Assembly: GCA_034509925.1 (NCBI GenBank)
Contig: CM067532.1
Location: forward strand, 9,484,680-9,548,679
Reading direction: 5' to 3'
DNA: 64,000 nucleotides
Origin: Hirudinaria manillensis
Lineage: Eukaryota > Annelida > Clitellata > Hirudinida > Hirudinidae
Made by a program: the position numbers and the translations under genes. Below the pieces are notes generated by a model. The model saw nothing but the letters and a program-made list of their open reading frames with translations. It searched no databases and was not told where the DNA came from. Positions 38,501 through 50,395 of the stretch are shown here, piece after piece (position 1 is the first letter of the stretch; every line of letters starts with the position of its first letter).

Positions 38501-40757
38501 TGGTTCGTCAATCGTCTGCTACGATGGGTCCCCGTTGGTGCCAAACGAAAACGTCTTGTGGGATCTTGTGGAGAGGCTCAGGTTCGTGTTGGTATTGTTG
38601 ATGATGATGATGATGGTGGTGATGATCATGATTGTACTCAACGGTCTTTCTTTGAAGTGTTGTTGATTTTACTGATGCGGTTGACTTTGATGATGATATT
38701 CCATCCAGGGTGACCATACTCGGCACAGGAGCAAAGTGGCTGTCGGTCTTGGAGGAGAGAGGAGCCACTCCAGGTGAGTGACGGACATCCATCCATCCAT
38801 CCATCCCTTGTTTCCTTTCTCCCATTCATTCATTTATTCATCCATCCATCCATTTTTCCATGCTTCCCGTGATCCAGGCAAGTCCCACGACCTGAGCTCA
38901 CTGCACACCATCTTGTCCACTGGTTCCCCGCTGAAACCTCAGAGTTTCAGCTACGTGTACGAATCCATCAAGAAAGACCTCGTCCTTGGTTCAATAACCG
39001 GTGGCACGGACATCATCGCATGCTTCGCCGGACTCACCCGCTCCCTGCCGGTCCACAGGGGGGAGATACAGACGCCCTTCCTGGGCATGGCTGTAGAGAG
39101 CTGGGACGAAGACGGTTGGTGGTGATGATGATGATGGAAGAAGAGAAATGTTGGTGCTCAGTTTTTGGCTATGATGCAAAAAATTATCTTTTGATGATGA
39201 CAATAACAAGTGAATTCCTATTATGTGTATGTGTGTGTGTGTTTGTGGGTGTTAGGAAAAAGTTTAATTGCATTCATATATAATATCGTCGTCATCATCA
39301 TCGTCATCTTCCTCCTCTTCAGGCAAAGTGGTGGTCGGAGAGAGGGGAGAGTTGGTCTGCACGAAACCGTTCCCCAGCATGCCCGTGCACTTCCTCAACG
39401 ATCCGGATGGAAAGAAGTACAAGGCTGCATACTTTGACAAGTTCCCAGGTGAGGCAGAGATGATGATTATGATGATGATTACGATGGTGCTCGTGGTGAT
39501 GATGATTGTCATTTGTTATTGCCAATTTTGGTTGAAACGTTTTGAGATTGAGACTTTGTCTCATACCATCATATCAAAATTTGCACTTGATAACAGCCTT
39601 ATCACTTGAATTATATAATCAGCCACACCCATCTATGAATATTTATTAGCAACCTCATTAATATTTATTCGTTTTCAGGAGTCTGGGCTCATGGCGACTT
39701 CTGCCTCATCAACCCGAACACCGGAGGGGTTTGGATGCTCGGGAGGAGGTCAGTATTGTTGGAGTTGGGCTTAGATGGATCACATAATTTGCATATTAAT
39801 GAGTGAATCAGCCTGCTAATTATCATAATCAAGCTGTTCCAAGGCAATAATGGCTGTGGTCGACTGGACCCACTTGCTAATGAATTGGCCTGCTAATTAT
39901 CATAATTAATGTCATCATAATAACCATAATTAGTTATATTTTTATAGCAATTATCATTAAAATACGATAAACTCCTCGTTGAGCCACAACCGACTTCGAA
40001 CGGTTTTTCCTTCTCTCGTTTTTAGCGACGGCACTTTGAACCCCGGTGGAGTCAGGTTCGGCAGTGCCGAGATCTACCACGTCGGTGAGTGTCGGAGGCG
40101 GTACCAGCCTCGTTGGATATTCATGATGTGACGTGAAAATGAATGGGATATTGACGGATTTGTTTATTTAACTTAGATCCTTAGTGGCACAGTCTGCTAC
40201 TTTTTATGTACTGCCATCATCATCATCATCATCATTGCCACTGTCATCACTATCACCACCACCATCATCGTCGTCGTCATTCCAGTGGAAAGCTTCAAGG
40301 AGATCTCGGACAGCTTGTGCGTGGCCCAGAAGTCCAGGGACGGCATGGACGAGAGGGTCGTCCTGTTCCTGAAGATGGTGCCCGACATCGAGTTGACCTC
40401 TGACCTCGTCAAGCAGGTTCAGGCCAGCATCAGGAAGCAGCTGTCGGCAAGGCACGTGCCCAGCGTCGTCATGGAGACCAAAGACATTCCGGTGAGTCAC
40501 CCCCCCCGAGTGATGGGGGTCATCCTGGTTTTCTTTTGGTTCACTTTCCCTCTCACCACTGCGAGCACCGCCAACATCGTCGTCGTCGTCGTCACCGTTT
40601 GTTCTGATTTTGTTTCCAGTACACTCACTCTGGAAAGAAGGTGGAAATAGCCATCAAGAGGATCATCAGCGGCGAGGACGTGAAGCCATCGGGTGCACTG
40701 GCGAATCCGAAGTCACTGGACGCCTACAGGAACTTGGAGAAGTTGAAAGGCTACTGA
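35582..40757 (+). CDS. AACS: Acetoacetyl-CoA synthetase
   Basis: Seventeen exons, 671 aa, close to the length of human AACS: 35582-35708, 35790-35893, 36114-36231, 36554-36667, 37007-37104, 37246-37360, 37608-37683, 37905-38061, 38273-38353, 38457-38581, 38709-38773, 38878-39114, 39323-39448, 39679-39748, 40026-40084, 40286-40491, 40620-40757. All phases agree. This cytosolic acyl-adenylating enzyme activates acetoacetate with ATP and CoA, feeding ketone carbon into lipid and sterol synthesis. The adenylation motif [16 protein letters not shown] lies near residues 288-303, TGWMMWNW follows, then [44 protein letters not shown] and the C-terminal SARHVPS. The C-terminal lysine region is kept as [12 protein letters not shown]. 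Introns are mostly 80-350 bp and filled with GAT repeats. No broken exon is seen. Confidence 0.96.
35928..36025. repeat. Tandem AT-rich repeat, unit about 37 bp
   Basis: Two and a half copies of a unit containing TTATATATAACTTAATAATT in AACS intron 2. Confidence 0.8.
36035..36525. repeat. ATG/CAT trinucleotide tracts around AACS exon 3
   Basis: GAT/ATG repeats before exon 3 (36040-36110) and CAT/TCATCA repeats after it (36260-36525). Confidence 0.85.
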
Positions 40758-41612
40758 AGGCTTTCCCGGAATCATTGTCGTCGTCGTCATCATCATCATA
40801 ACCATCGACTGCGGAAGGCAGATATGATGACGAGGAGGACGACGATGATGATCCATACTAGGCGTCTGGAAGCGACGTTGTTGTTGTATAATGCAATTGG
40901 GAAACGACTTTGTTGTATTTGTTGTTGTTGTAAAAAAGAAAATTGCTAGGAACAGTTAGAGCTTGTGATGCTTATCTTGTTGGTCGTTTTATATCTCGAA
41001 GCTTCCATTGGATCCAAAAGCCAGCAGACGATCGAGAGACAAAATTGAAGAAAGCAGTTGAACTCTACGACCTCGTGCACTCTTTAACCTGAGAGAAGGT
41101 CACGCCAAGTGCTTGTTCCATTGTAGTTTTGGTGATCCTCATTATTCCTCTTATTCTCTTTGTTTATTTGGGGGACAAAATCTCCGGTTCGTGGGGCTGA
41201 CATCTCGTTTCAGACTTTCTTTTATCGTTTTGTGCGACCTTCGATCGCTGAAAACGTTCGCTCGGGTTTTTAGGTAAATTTTTGGGAGCTGTTGTCGTTT
41301 ATGTCTCGGTTTTTTCTCTCTCCTCTCGTTGAAATTGGTTAATTGATTAAATAAATATCAAGTAATAAATTAATAACCAATCTGTTTCGATTGGAGTTTG
41401 GTTCTTAGTCAGTTTTTCTATCGTTGGCGGATCTGCAGATCAAAATGTATTCTTCGCCAATTTCGTCGTTTAGAACCTAGGTTCAGTCTTCCAATCGAGC
41501 TGGCAAGTTTTGTTGGTGTGATTTGCAGGTGACATTAAAACTCTTTCTTCATTCTTTCACGGATGTTTTATCATCTCCGTTGTCTCTTCATCCATGGGCA
41601 TCATTAGACACT
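40758..41612. other. Shared 3' region of AACS and KDM2
   Basis: 855 bp between convergent stop codons. A plus-strand AATAAA at 41350-41355 suits AACS and a minus-strand AATAAA (TTTATT on plus) at 41163-41168 suits KDM2. If both are used, the two 3' UTRs overlap by about 190 bp. Confidence 0.45.
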
Positions 41613-44600
41613 TCATTGCAAGTTTTCTGTCGAGTGAACTATCTCCATCTGGGGCCTCGCCATTCTGGTCTCAGAGACGACGGCTCCGTCTATCCAAGAG
41701 CAGCCTATCAGGAGGAGTTTCTGAAGCTGTGGGAGGGGCAACATTAGCATTAGGTCGTGGTAGGGAGGAGCCAACGAGGTCGAGATGCTGGCATTGCTGG
41801 ATACGTTGCTATTAGGGGTGCATCCCTGCTCTTGTTGACTGCTGCTGCTGGTGGTGGGTGGAGATGATGAAGAGGATGATGCAGATGAAGAAATTGATTG
41901 GATGCAAGGGTTGTGAACTGCAGCCAATGATTGATGAGAGGGAGGTACGCCCTGCACCGTGACGGGCGAATATTTCGATTGATGCGACTTGTTCGTCGGC
42001 AACTGCAGCGCCTGGTGTTTGCTCGGAGTCTGCTGATTGGCCGGAGTCGGAGAAGGTGACGTACCATTGGCCAGAAACTCTAGAGCCTTACTGGTGATCT
42101 CGAGGCAGTAGGACAAGTCCAGCACTCTCAGCTTCGTCAGAATCTTGGAAAGGACTTCCATGGAGGCGTCTCCCACTTCCGTCCCGACCAGTTTCAGTTC
42201 CACGAGGTTCCGCAACCTGCAGCCGGAAGAAGTCGATCCGGGTTTGTTGTCAGTCGAGGGGGAGAGAAGTGCCCTGAGGAGTTGGTCGTTCAGGTTGGAA
42301 ACCCAGGACAGATCCAGGTGGGTGAGCACGGGACATGAGCTATTGAAGCATAGCGAGCCGACAGCAGACCGCGAACATCCCTCCAGGTTCAGGCGGCGCA
42401 GTCGGAAGAGTCTTTCCGACAGCCACGACATTTGCTCCTTGCTGACGTTCGTGTGACTCAAGTCGAGGATCTCTGGTTGGCGTTTTGCCAGTGCTATGAG
42501 GTGGACCTGGAGGAATTAAACTTGTTCCAGTGATGATGATGATGGCAATGATGAGGAGTAATAAATTAAAATAAAAACAATTTTCAAATAAATGATTTAA
42601 ATTTAAAGGATTAAAAGTTTAGATAATAATAAATAATTAAAGTGCCATGTTGATCAATGAAAAGCCTTTTCTTCATGGTCCGGCGACCCTCAAGGATCAA
42701 GCAAGAATGAACAAACTATAGATATGTTTTCTTCTTAATCTTAAAATCATAGTAAACAAACACGACTATCATCATCATCATCACCTCACTCCCTCAGAAA
42801 TCATTGAAGATCAGATCAATCACCTTCTTGATTCTCCTCCTACTCACATCCATGCTCCTCCACAGTGGCATGTAGTAGCACCAGCAATTCCAGGTCCTGC
42901 AGACAAGCATACAGACGGACAGATCTCGGGGGCCCAGCCACCCGAATATCCTCAACCAGTGTTCCATGACCAGAGGATGATCGGTCGGACCGTTTCCATC
43001 CGTCGGGAGAAACTTCGGAGGGGGCGTGGAGAATATGGGCCTCACCACAAACTGGGGACCGTGGGGACCAGGCGGGTACGACGTAGGGGGCTCCTTGACC
43101 TTCTCGGATGATGATGATGACGATGTCATCAATGGCAGATTAGTGGAAGAGTTGAAAGCAGATGACTGAGGACATTTTGTGGAATCAGAAAGAGAAGAGG
43201 AAGTCGCCTCTGAATCTTTTGTAGTTTGATCATCTGACAGCATCTGGTAAATGATGATGTGGTAAGATCTTCAAATCGATAATGAAATTATATTTTATTA
43301 TTTTAAAATGTTTGGAATGAAATTATATTTTTTACTTTAAAATGTTCGAAAATGACTTGAAGGAACCCGAAGATCATTCAATTCATATGGCCATTCCAGC
43401 AAATATGAGAAACACAAATTTCACAGGTTCACGAAATGATTGCTAGAGTCCGTCACATCAAACCAATGACTCTTAAACCACCTTCAACTTCTTGTCTTCA
43501 ACTCCATCCTCAACTACTTCATTCCAGCTCCTTTTCCTTGTCTCCGCAGATTCCACGTCGTGGGGAGTCATCGTCGTCGTCTTCTTCGACGAAATCCTGT
43601 CTTTGCCCGAATTTCCCAGGAGGAGGAAGTTCGGATCAAAGGACGAGGTTTCCGAGTCCTCGTCGTCCTCAGATTCGGAAGCGAATTCTTTCTTCTTCTG
43701 TGGCGATGACAGTGCCATCGACAACAACAACAACGACGACGACGATGATGATGCCACGGGCATAGAAGAAAGAGCTGAGGGTTTGTTCGGTCGAGCCTGA
43801 GGTAGTCAAAAATGTGGGTTTCTAGTTACTTGAGTTGAAAGCTTTGAAAAATCTTCATCAGGTTAACATCAGAGATCTGACGAATGCCATTTCAGAGCAC
43901 AAAATGAATGCGTACGGGACAGAGACGAGACCAAACGAACTCTACCAGAATCTCGTGCTCCTCACCTTTTTCTGTCCCGACTTGCCAGCCTCGCAGCAAC
44001 CCGGACAGTCCCAGCTGTTCGGTAGGTCCTCGTTGATCATGGCTTCGACCCCGGCCAGTTCCTGGTGCCTCAGCTTGTAGCAGAGGGGGTGGGTTATCTT
44101 CCAGCATATGGAACATTCCATGAGCTCGTTGCCGGAAGCCACGTTCGGACAGTTTTTTCCGGCAGTCGAGTCGAAGGATCTCAGAGGAAGCGACTTTGAG
44201 GAAGAGGAGGCTTCGGTGCTCTGGTCGGGATGAGGTCTGGAGTCGTCTGCCATTGTCGTCGTGGTGTCCCCTGACACGAGGTTCACTTGGCCAAAGAGGG
44301 AGGAGCTGCTGGAAGAGGGTAGCAGATGGTCCCCTTTTCCACACATGCTGCAGACTGCCGAGGTGGAGAGGATTGGCTAAAAGCATTTAAATGATTGTTG
44401 CAATCAGCTGGAATCCACTATGAGTTGTGATATGTAAATGAATGGGCTAATGAAATAATGGCCATTAATTAATTAATTTATTTATTAATAATGTGATTAT
44501 TATGAATTAATTAATAATATGATGGATGGTTATAAGCTACATAAGCTACACAACACAACAACGTTCAATACACAAGTGAGCACATCTACGCACGGCCAGA

Positions 44601-46803
44601 CATTGTCTACTGATGCACGTCTGCTTCATCTTCCCCTGTCCTCCGAACTTCTTCATGTCCCTGCAAAAGTGGCATTCCCCGCACTCCCCTCTCGTGCACG
44701 GCTCGCACCTTTTGCACCTCACCCGACGCCTCCTCAGCACGGACTCCCTCCCCGGGCCCGACCACGCGTCCGGGTGGCCGAGGTGGGTGCCGGCCTCTGC
44801 CGTCGGGCCCCCGCTGCCGAAGCAGACGACCTGGGAGGACGAAGGCGCCGCGACGTCGACGGAAGTCGAAGGATGAGGATGGAGTCTGCTTTGTTGGTCC
44901 ATGACTTGGATCTGTTGGTCTCCTCCTGAGTTGAAGGTGTTGGGTGGCTTTGAGGAGGAATCAAGGGTTGTGACCTTTTGAGGTTTGAAATTCAGTTTGT
45001 GTGGGGAGTTATTTCAAATTAAATAATTTTCATTTAGAAATTTAAACCTACAAAATGAAACTGAAAAAATAAAGCAATCCATTCTCTACTCTGTATTATT
45101 AGTACTAGAAATAGATTCCAACAAAGTCCTATTGGAGATACCTCTCTATGAGTCATGGACATGATTGGCTGGCCAGTTATGCTGGACTTTGGATGATTAA
45201 TGGCACTGTAGTCTTGGAATAGTTTCTAGGAAAAGAAATTCATTTTCATCTCAATCACCGTCATTGTCGTCACCGTCATCATCATCATCACCTTCGTCGT
45301 CATCATCATCATTGTTGCTATCATCATCAAAAACAACAATGCATTTTTTAAACATTTTCTCAAAACCTTCACGTCGTTGATGATGTCCTCGTGATGATGA
45401 AGGTCAGAGGGCGGGCTCGACAATCCCTCGTCCAATAGGAATTCGATGACGGACTTCATGCCATCCAACTCGTGATTGGTTGGGAAGACGTTTGCCTGAT
45501 AGATAAGCACCAATGAAATTGAAACAACAGAATTTAGCAATTTTATTGAGATAAATAAAAAATAAAATTTAATTATTTAGAAGGATATTCAATGGCTCAT
45601 AGAAAGGAAACTATTTCAATTAATCTTTTTAAAGGTCATCCAATCATTTTGTCCTTTTATACGTCATCCAATCAGGATCGCCTGACCTCATTTTTGTTCT
45701 GTTTTTGATTGAGAAGGCAGTTCTCCAACTTCACTGTAACCACTTTGATGATGTTTGACGTCGAAGGTGATGATGATGATGATGATGCTTTTGCCAGGGA
45801 TGTTGATTTTTCATCTTCTCTGCATTTCTCAGAGTTTTGAAGTCTAATATAAATCCAAAACTATCAACATCAATATCATCACCACCATCAGCAAAACTTC
45901 AAGCATCATCATCATCACCTCGTTTCTTCAGTCTCCAACACAGCTTCCTCAACGTCCGTGTCCTCGTTACTACTCAGAGTGACCTTCTCCCGACCTTCAA
46001 CATTTTGACCCCCGATGATGTTGACCTCTGACCCCGACCTGAGACGCCTGGAGTGACCTAGGATAGAGGTCAAGTAGGAGTCCAGGACGTACCAGAGTCT
46101 CCTGATAAAGAGCTGGAGGAGAAGACAGAATCATCATCATCACAATCACTATAACTATCATCATCATCATCACCACCAATTTAAACAACCACCAAAGCAT
46201 CATCGACGTCTCCCTCATTCAGCTCTCCCAGCAGTTTGTGAGCTCGGATCTGATTGGCCATCGAGAAGCTGTTGAGGAATGTTCCACCAATCATGAGGGC
46301 ATCTTCTGTGGTGTATTGGCCAATGATCCAGCCTGTGACAAGAAGAGACAAGAGTTATCCCATTAAACCGATTGACAAAATATATATTGAAATATATTGA
46401 GATTGTGATCACGGAACATTACTTATCATCAACGTCATCATCATCTTTATCTCTATAACTAATGATTAGTATCATCATATAATATCATATCATATCATCA
46501 TATCATGATATCATTAATATCATCACAACCACCACCACCACCATCATCGTCATCATCATCATCATCATACCTGATGGAATGAACAGGGTCCACCCATGTT
46601 CGACCTTTAACCTCTGACATGCAGTCACCGAATCACCAAGGAACGTCTTCTGCTCCAAAGTCTTTTTCCATTCCTTGAAGTTTTCGTAACTTTCAGTGGA
46701 AGGTCGGATCAGCCACAAGACCTTCGTTCGTTCGATCAGTTATTAAGTTATATAATAAATTGTTTTTGTTATTGTATAATTATGTTGCAATAATAAGTAA
46801 TAC

Positions 46804-46861
<58 letters not shown>

Positions 46862-48667
46862 CATTATTATTAAATAATGATAATAATAATAATAAGTATT
46901 ACTATGTAATTTATTCTATTATCATTACTGTAATATAACAGTAATAGTAACATATTCTATATCTAATAAAGTATGTAATAATTTGTATATACCACAATAA
47001 TAATAATAATAATAATAAATTGTATATATAATAAAAACACATTATTATTATTATTAATTAATATTATTAATAGTATCCTACTATCTTCCCACGGAGCAAA
47101 TGAATCCATTGAGACGAGGGGCTGAGGTCAAAGTCGTCAAAGTGACCCGACAGGGTCATGGAACAGAATCTGAAGACGACATTTTAAATTGAATTTCCAG
47201 CCCCTCTTTGTAAGGAGTTCAAAATGACATAAAAAAAATTGGTTCGGGCAAACGACCTTTGAACTTTCGGACGACCTTCGGTAAGTTCGCCGTCCGAGGG
47301 AGCCAAGAAATTGGACCAGTCCAGGAGTTGAACCTGGTGTCGTCATGGATAAGAAACTTTGCAAACGAAGCATTATAAACGTAACATTTCAGATAAAATA
47401 ATCCAAATTTAAAAAAAATCAAATTAATAATTATACGAAAAAAAAAACAACAATAACAATTACTAAAAATAAATGAATAAATAAGTAAATAAATAAATTA
47501 TCATAATTAATTAATTAATCCTGACCAATGACAATGCAGCTCACCACTTCTGGCTGTTCCACGTAAGTTTCCAACTTTGTTCCTGAAAAGTCGAACCTCG
47601 CGAGGGCAGAGATTTCGTCCCTTCGGATTTCCAGGTGTTTCGCGAACTCCTTCGTCGTCATTCCCTTCTTCTCGCCCCTGCTCGTCAGCACCTGGACGAC
47701 CTTCTTGGAGCCTGGTCAAGAGTGAGTGAGTGGATGAGTGAGTGAGTGAGTGAGTGAGTGAATCAGTTGATGAGCGAGTGAGTGATTGCATGACAAGCAA
47801 AAGAATTTCAGAAGTCCATATAATGATGTTTTGTTGTTTTAACACCAATGTTCTTCTTGACAACAACTTTGTAAATACAACATACGTATATGTTAGTTAT
47901 ATGTTAATACATATTATAAATTCTACTTGATTAGAAACAAAGACTATAATAATGAAATGGCTTTGAATGCTCCTGGTATTTGAAATTTGCAATTAACCAA
48001 TTTATTGATAAAAAAACAACAACTTCTGACCGACGCATTTCTTGATGTCATTCATGGTGAAGTTTTGACTCGGAATCCTGAAAAGGAAATGCTTTTCATG
48101 CCTTCGATCACTCAAATGCATGTATGTGTGAGCACGTATAAGCACAGACAGATGCACAAACGCACACACACACATACATACAACAGCACAGACAGTTAAC
48201 ACACACACACACACACGGGCACGCGAGCACAGACCTCATTCCAAGGCCTGACTTATCCTTGACCAGGAGGGGATTCTCAAATCCATGCTCTTGGAAGTAG
48301 CTGTACTTGAGCTCTGTAAACAGTTTTTAAGTTAAAGTTTCAATAAATATATGACGTTTTCTTACAAAGTATTTTATTTTGTTTGCAGTTTTTTTATATT
48401 TATATTATTTTAAAAGCAATAATTTACCTTCTGCTAATAATAACTTAGTAATTGGTGTTAGTAATTAATAGCAACTTATTGAGAAGATTTCAGATCGACA
48501 TTGTCCACATAAAGCAGAAAGTGAAATGAAATTCAAATCTTCGACATTTAAAACTAACCCCATCCTTTCAGCTCCACAACAAAATTTTGATTGCATTTTT
48601 TGTTGCCTTTAATCTTATCTGCAATGTTGAACAGCTTCTCTTGTTTGACATCTTTTCTGTCCATCAT
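41613..48667 (-). CDS. KDM2: KDM2-type JmjC/CXXC/PHD/F-box/LRR protein with degenerate JmjC domain
   Basis: Seventeen exons, 1272 aa: 48559-48667, 48235-48313, 48031-48077, 47545-47711, 47257-47333, 47082-47169, 46571-46721, 46193-46332, 45919-46112, 45687-45819, 45367-45495, 45142-45225, 44594-44974, 43966-44376, 43482-43796, 42824-43243, 41613-42506; phases agree throughout. The order of domains is that of KDM2A/B. JmjC spans about residues 130-290 ([15 protein letters not shown], then [49 protein letters not shown]). CXXC is near 550-590 with all eight cysteines and KKFGG. PHD is at 594-690 ([28 protein letters not shown]). The F-box is near 925-970 ([20 protein letters not shown]). LRRs follow, interrupted by a Ser/Gln-rich insert. 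The three Fe(II) ligands of active KDM2 are replaced by Asp174, Ser176 and Ile243, so demethylation is not expected, while CpG binding and SCF/PRC1.1 contacts should remain (inference). Confidence 0.93.
46802..46900. repeat. (ATT)n array in a KDM2 intron
   Basis: About 20 ATT units followed by an AAT stretch that could pair with it as an imperfect inverted repeat (46802-46862 with 46876-46893). Confidence 0.85.
47731..47784. repeat. (GTGA)n tract
   Basis: Tandem GTGA units, in the KDM2 intron directly next to exon 4. Confidence 0.85.
48159..48218. repeat. CA-rich dinucleotide tract
   Basis: CACACA stretches in the KDM2 intron next to exon 2. Confidence 0.8.
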
Positions 48668-49878
48668 CAGCCTAACTTTAACATATTCCGATCGTCACCG
48701 CTTAGAAAATCTTGTTTACAGCTTGTGGCTTGTGTTTAAAAGTTAACTCTCAGTGAGAATTGAATACTGTGATTTATGTATTCACTAATAATTTGATTTT
48801 GCGATTACAATAAAAACTAAATTTGTGAGGAGGGCATTTGTAATCTTTAAGTTTTCCTCTCGTGCTCATTAAAAATTAAATATTTATTTGAGTGAACGAT
48901 TTCAAAATCGAAAATTTCAAAAATCTTGCTGTCGATGTGAAATAATGTCGTGGTCTCAGATATTATCTTTTAAATTTCGAATTTAGTTGCTGGCAGACAT
49001 TCCCTCGACTGATTGCAAATTATCGGGGCCTGGCAGGAAATACTTGCGAGGGCGTCTTCCAGCCAAAACATCGTTTGCATCCGCGATGCCTTAACAAAGT
49101 GTTTTCCATTCTTTCATAAATTATTCTTATTAGCATTGGCAGAATTGAATTGAGACTTGATTTATCACTCTGAATAGATCATACTGAAGTCAAAGATATA
49201 AACTTCCTTGTGGTTTTCTAAACTCATGTACTCAGCCTAAATAAGCGTGGGTTTTGTTTTGTAAAATTAAACTATTTTTATCACGTGGTTATCATATTAC
49301 GTTGTTTTTATTTACGAGAATCAGTTTCACGATTCCAGAAATCACGATTAACTTTAATTTTTACTCATATTTGGATTGAATTATCGATGAACATTGATGT
49401 TCAGATTCTTCAAAGTAAATATGAACGCATAAATTCAAATATTGAACTTGTTTATTCATCTGAAACATGCAGTTTAACATGAGAAAAAACAAACAAAACA
49501 AACAACAATTAAAACAAAGAATTAAAAAATAGAAAATGTCTAGAAAATACGATCAGAATATCTATGAAAGCGAGTCACTACATTTTGACATTTCAGATTC
49601 ATCTGTGGTCCATCCGCTTACAGACAATAATTACTTTCCAGACTATAATTAACAGATATATTATAGCTGGTACGTACGAGAACTATAATTAGCACACAAA
49701 CTGTCTGAAAGATCGGAATTAGAAGCCTGAATAATATAATTGATATAGAAAAGCTCTCTCAACTTAATTGCATCGGTAAGCAAAAGTTACCATCTCTGTA
49801 GCAACAGTGAAACTTATTATTATTAGTATTATTATTATTATTGTTATTATTGTTATTATTATTATTATTACGTTTATA

Positions 49879-49909
<31 letters not shown>

Positions 49910-50395
49910 TATGTTTATATTTTTATGTAAATTATTAAAAAAACATAATTAATCATCTGTGAATCTCATGACGTCAAGAACTTAGCATCTAAGAAGCAAG
50001 TGTCAGTGAACGAACGAACGAACGAACGAACGAATGAACGAACGAACGAATGAATGAATTAAAATGTTTTTTTTCAGAATTAATAATTTATAATCGTCAA
50101 GAATGGATTTTATTTGAAGAAATTTCTTTTGAAAGTTCTGGAAAACAAGTTTATGAGCAATTTTTAAAATCAAATTATTGTCTGAATAATTTCAATATTA
50201 CGTAAATTATTTTTTAAATAATTTTTGGATTTTAGTAATTTATACTTTAAAAAGCTTATTTAAATTAAAAAAATAAGTAAAATAAATAAAATAATATCGA
50301 TAACGTATGATTTAATTAAATTGCATTTTATGAAAGAACATTTTATGGAAATTATATAAAATCTTTTTTCAGATTAAATAATTAAAAAAAAATAG
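48668..50395. other. Intergenic DNA upstream of KDM2
   Basis: AT-rich, with an ATT array (49815-49905) and an ACGA/ATGA tetranucleotide tract (50009-50058). No gene supported. The KDM2 promoter and the 3' UTR of the neuropeptide-like gene should lie here. Confidence 0.5.
50009..50058. repeat. (CGAA)n tetranucleotide tract
   Basis: About 12 units of CGAA with some TGAA variants. Confidence 0.9.
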
